Shown piece by piece: positions 61,559 to 64,000 of a stretch of 64,000 nucleotides of DNA. This DNA is from Bradyrhizobium zhanjiangense (GTDB lineage Bacteria; Pseudomonadota; Alphaproteobacteria; Rhizobiales; Xanthobacteraceae). Made by a program: the position numbers and the translations under genes. Every line of letters starts with the position of its first letter. Positions within the stretch are counted from its first letter, which is position 1. The stretch is taken from positions 5,291,001-5,355,000 of the forward strand of contig NZ_CP022221.1 in the NCBI RefSeq assembly GCF_004114935.1, given 5' to 3'. The notes beneath the pieces were generated by a model. It saw only the letters and a program-made list of their open reading frames with translations, did no database searches and was not told the origin of the DNA.

Positions 61559-61783
61559 CTAACGGGAAGCTCTCTCGCGCGCAGCATTCAGGTCTGCTTT
61601 TATGCCTGAGATTGCTGCATCAGCCGGCTGTCGACTAGGGGGCGGTTCATTGAGGTCTCGCGCCCATGGTGCCCCCGTTCGAACTGTCGAACCGGAAGTG
61701 ACCCGATCAGAACTCACGCAAGCAGAGGCAAGTAGGACCGGGAGGCCGACCAATACCGCCCGCATAATCGCCTGGATGTCCAT
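61559..61783 (-). CDS. Small predicted lipoprotein
   Basis: A 74-residue protein with a lipoprotein signal (MRAVLVGLPVLLASAC, Cys 22). The short polar mature part is SSDRVTSGSTVRTGAPWARDLNEPPPSRQPADAAISGIKADLNAARERASR. Membrane-anchored periplasmic peptide of unknown function. Start ATG 61783 or the internal ATG at 61765. Confidence 0.6.
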   Translation of the reverse strand: MDIQAIMRAVLVGLPVLLASACVSSDRVTSGSTVRTGAPWARDLNEPPPSRQPADAAISGIKADLNAARERASR

Positions 61784-61926
61784 GCTGGCCTAACCGAGAT
61801 GCCTCCGAATCGATCCTCCATATCATCGCCATGAAACCATTTTCCCTGGGCTGCGAAGTCGGCCTGAAACAAACGAGGCCCAGCCTTCCCTCTTCGGGCG
61901 CATGTCCCAGAAGGGGAACTACCTCT

Positions 61927-62142
61927 ATGATCAGCCCAACGTGGACCCGCAAAGCACGCAAGCTCGTAATCGCAAATTTGCTGATCGGCGCGGCCGCTCT
62001 GTTAGGATTGGCGGCTTACGAGCCAGTCTCAAGTGCTGCCCTCGGTAATGAATGGCAATGCAGCAAAGCGGCATTTGTCGTAACAACGTGTCATCACGTG
62101 GCCGACGAAGTTATGACCCAAAAAACGGCCGCTCTCGATTAG
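61927..62142 (+). CDS. Small secreted hypothetical protein
   Basis: A 71-residue protein with a basic start and signal helix (RKARKLVIANLLIGAAALLGLAA). The mature part is short, with two cysteines (NEWQCSKAAFVVTTCHHVADEV). AACTACCTCT upstream is not a good ribosome site. Secretion is inferred from the signal only. Confidence 0.55.
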   Translation: MISPTWTRKARKLVIANLLIGAAALLGLAAYEPVSSAALGNEWQCSKAAFVVTTCHHVADEVMTQKTAALD

Positions 62143-62414
62143 CTGGCAAGCCATTTGCGCCAACGCTTGTTGTCCGAGCCCAAATCCCAGACTGAGCGAG
62201 CCGGGACCATAGCCCCGCGTCCTTATCGTTCACCGCCTCAGCCGGCGGCGATGTGCCGCCAGCCCCTGTCGACTTCGAGCGCTCTGCAATCGCCTTTTCC
62301 ACACCCACGAGCGGCAGTAGCTCGCACGCGTTCCGCGGCCCAACGGATTGATAATTTGCGAGGTACTTATTATGCCGCTTTGATGTCGGCATGCCTCGTT
62401 CTGCTCGACGCCAT

Positions 62415-62672
62415 ATGCCTGCCCACGTTGACGGCCGACCCGTGAAGATCACCTTTGGCCAGATGCGCGAGATGGGGCTGCGCGGCGTCTTGGTCTACTG
62501 CCATTGTGGTCATCACGTTGCGCTGAGCGCCGATCGCTGGCCAGACGATGTTCGCTTGTCTGATTTCGAGCCGCGCTTCGTGTGCGTCGCATGCGGCAAT
62601 CGTGGAGCTGAGGTCAGGCCGGATTTCGACAGCGGCAAGCCGCCGCAATTTGCGATGTCGAACGCCCGTTAG
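62415..62672 (+). CDS. Small zinc-ribbon-like hypothetical protein
   Basis: An 85-residue protein: VDGRPVKITFGQMREMGLRGVLVYCHCGHHVALSADRWPDDVRLSDFEPRFVCVACGNRGAEVRPDF. The C-x-C-x(n)-C-x-x-C set suggests one zinc ribbon. This protein type occurs many times in Bradyrhizobium. Start ATG 62415 directly precedes the conserved part. Function unknown. Confidence 0.75.
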   Translation: MPAHVDGRPVKITFGQMREMGLRGVLVYCHCGHHVALSADRWPDDVRLSDFEPRFVCVACGNRGAEVRPDFDSGKPPQFAMSNAR

Positions 62673-62772
62673 CGCTGCCGTCGATTTCCCCGATGAAGGC
62701 CCGCAGGGGGCGCCATGCGCAGCGAACAGATGATGAGCATCTTTGAAGCCAGAATCGCGCTAAGGCTGGTCC

Positions 62773-63030
62773 ATGAAGCTCACCGCCGAACGTCCCTTCG
62801 CCAACCCTGAAGCCGCCGCCCGCAAGCTAGTCGAGCTCGCCTCGGGCATCGAGCCCGTGCAAGACGGCCGCATCCATATCGAGAAGATCAACGCGCCGTT
62901 CCTCTACGCGCTCACGGCCAGCGGCGAGGAGTTCGACGCCGGCATCAAGATGGCGGTGGAGCGCGGCTGGCTCGAGCTGCACGAGAGCGGAACTTACGTC
63001 CGGCTCTTGAAGGCCGAGGCCACGATTTGA
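62773..63030 (+). CDS. Small hypothetical protein
   Basis: An 85-residue protein: KLTAERPFANPEAAARKLVELASGIEPVQDGRIHIEKINAPFLYALTASGEEFDAGIKMAVERGWLELHESGTYVRLLKAEATI. It ends in a winged-helix-like G-W-L-E-L-H-E-S-G-T-Y-V-R-L pattern. High GC and normal codon use. Known to me as a recurring rhizobial hypothetical protein; role unknown. Confidence 0.75.
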   Translation: MKLTAERPFANPEAAARKLVELASGIEPVQDGRIHIEKINAPFLYALTASGEEFDAGIKMAVERGWLELHESGTYVRLLKAEATI

Positions 63031-63239
63031 GGCGACCTCAAAAAGTGAGCCCGGTGTGCCTAGGAGGCCGGGGCCATAGCCTCAGCAACGGCTGCACCGT
63101 CGTTCGGCTATCAGCCCCTTAAGTGCCAAAGAGAACATTCGTTCCTGCTGGAAATTCGGACACTTCCAAATTCAACTTAGGATACTGAGGCTTAGATTCT
63201 GGCAGTACCAAGCGGGCGGCAGCTGAGGCGACCTTACTG

Positions 63240-63329
63240 CTAATGCGGGGATACGAGCGCGGCCACTGTGAACGCCACCACGCAGGCGGCGGCTAGGGAC
63301 CAGAGCGTTATGGCGATCACTCTAGGCAT
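63240..63329 (-). CDS. 29-residue membrane protein
   Basis: ATG 63329 opens PRVIAITLWSLAAACVVAFTVAALVSPH: one membrane helix with a polar end. Upstream GGGCACCC gives no good ribosome site. It fits the series of tiny membrane genes in this region. Confidence 0.5.
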   Translation of the reverse strand: MPRVIAITLWSLAAACVVAFTVAALVSPH

Positions 63330-63370
63330 GGGTGCCCGACGTCACGTGCCGTATCACGGGTTCCAGGGCG

Positions 63371-63493
63371 TTATTTTATGAAGTAGACGCTCGTAACCGC
63401 TACGGCGATCAGCAGTGCGCCACCAAACACAGCAATGGCAAAACAGACGCGTGCCGGGATCGAATACGAATCGAAGTGGGGTTCTCTGATCAT
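63371..63493 (-). CDS. 40-residue membrane protein with consensus ribosome site
   Basis: AGGAGGAG lies about six bases before ATG 63493. The protein reads IREPHFDSYSIPARVCFAIAVFGGALLIAVAVTSVYFIK: a short cytoplasmic start and one membrane helix. The ribosome site makes expression likely. Function unknown. Confidence 0.65.
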   Translation of the reverse strand: MIREPHFDSYSIPARVCFAIAVFGGALLIAVAVTSVYFIK

Positions 63494-63726
63494 GCTACGG
63501 CTCCTCCTGTGTTGGAGTGCAACCGGCAGTCCTGATGGGTGGAACAAGTGAATTCGCTTTATGGGACGGCGTCGAGTCAATTCGGTTCCGCGGTGCAGGA
63601 CGTGTGTGTTCTGGCGCACATTCGCGTTCGCCAAGTGTTCTGTCGGGTTTAGTCCGTTGATCTATCTCAGTTCGCGAAACGTTCGGCTCCGACTGAAACC
63701 ACAGGGCGGTACTAGCGTTGGGCACA

Positions 63727-63834
63727 ATGGATGACGACGAACTCAAGGCCCACAGTGAACAAGCCCTTGTCGTGGTTACCCTCAGTACGGCAACGCTGAT
63801 CGCGTGTGTCACCCTCTTGGTTTCGCAATTGTAA
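63727..63834 (+). CDS. 35-residue membrane protein
   Basis: ATG 63727 opens DDDELKAHSEQALVVVTLSTATLIACVTLLVSQL: an acidic start and one membrane helix ending the protein. No strong ribosome site. It is divergent from the 40-residue membrane gene. Confidence 0.45.
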   Translation: MDDDELKAHSEQALVVVTLSTATLIACVTLLVSQL

Positions 63835-63880
63835 GGCCGCCTCAGTCGGTGGCCTCCTTCCCGAATTTTAATAACCCCAA

Positions 63881-64000
63881 GACGGCCCCGGCCCTAGGCT
63901 AGAGAGGGGGTCGTGAGGCCGGGACGCTGGAGGTAGGTTGCCTGGTCCTTACGCCAGCAAGGCCAGGCGAGAACGAGCCTATCAGCAGATCACCGCAGTC
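63881..64000. repeat. ~120-bp structured repeat, copy 2 (runs to the window edge)
   Basis: Matches 59203-59324 over its whole visible length. The first ~40 bases and the last ~45 bases are identical, with changes in the middle loop. GCCTGG (63939-63944) and CCAGGC (63963-63968) pair around a loop different from copy 1. The repeat may continue beyond the window. Confidence 0.7.

Overview
The window is GC-rich DNA of Bradyrhizobium type (Nitrobacteraceae, Alphaproteobacteria). The gene families support this: an NDUFS4-like complex I accessory subunit, OpgC, DUF3551, DUF3606, DUF2934, many short Bradyrhizobium-style hypothetical proteins, and the inverted intergenic repeats common in that genus. 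No species can be named from the sequence alone.

Region 1 (1-16.7 kb) looks like stable chromosome. It holds the end of one TRAP transporter, then a GntR/FCD regulator divergent from a second complete TRAP transporter (dctQ-dctM-dctP) and a DapA-superfamily aldolase. A perfect 12-bp-arm palindrome sits on the divergent promoters, so substrate uptake and the first catabolic step are probably induced together. Next comes a leucine/isovalerate catabolic operon read leftward (isovaleryl-CoA dehydrogenase, methylcrotonyl-CoA carboxylase beta and alpha, HMG-CoA lyase) beside a divergent AraC-type regulator. Single genes follow: a DUF3551-like secreted protein, an Lrp/AsnC regulator, an NDUFS4-like protein and OpgC.

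Region 2 (16.7-31.8 kb) starts with an IS66 element (exact ends and an 8-bp target duplication, tnpC frameshifted). A 3' fragment of tRNA-Pro(UGG) next to a tyrosine integrase then marks the left end of a genomic island that probably runs beyond the window. Its first part carries an excisionase-like HTH protein, a 759-residue primase-ATPase, short repeats of possible origin or control function, two adjacent proteins sharing one HTH-like module, and several secreted or hypothetical proteins. It ends with a nuclease operon (Zn-finger HNH-like protein plus SNase).

Region 3 (31.8-40.5 kb) is a nest of mobile elements. An IS21-type element with an 8-bp target duplication contains a RIT (recombinase-in-trio) element inside istA and an IS91-type element in its right end. 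The nest landed between two divergent genes that share a perfect alphaproteobacterial LexA box (GAAC-N7-GAAC), so it cut the nuclease operon off from a likely SOS promoter.

Region 4 (40.5-64 kb) is accessory or low-density DNA. It contains an SOS-box small protein, GIY-YIG-like and HEPN-like proteins, a predicted N-terminal-threonine (proteasome-fold) hydrolase with a 57-residue partner, a DnaQ-like exonuclease, two tandem Rnk/GreA-C-type proteins, Ku, a broken ATP-dependent ligase cut by an IS3 element, a large serine recombinase, an acyltransferase and many very small membrane proteins, several with strong Shine-Dalgarno sites. A ~120-bp structured repeat occurs at 59.2 kb and again at the right edge. 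No CRISPR array, rRNA or intact tRNA was seen.
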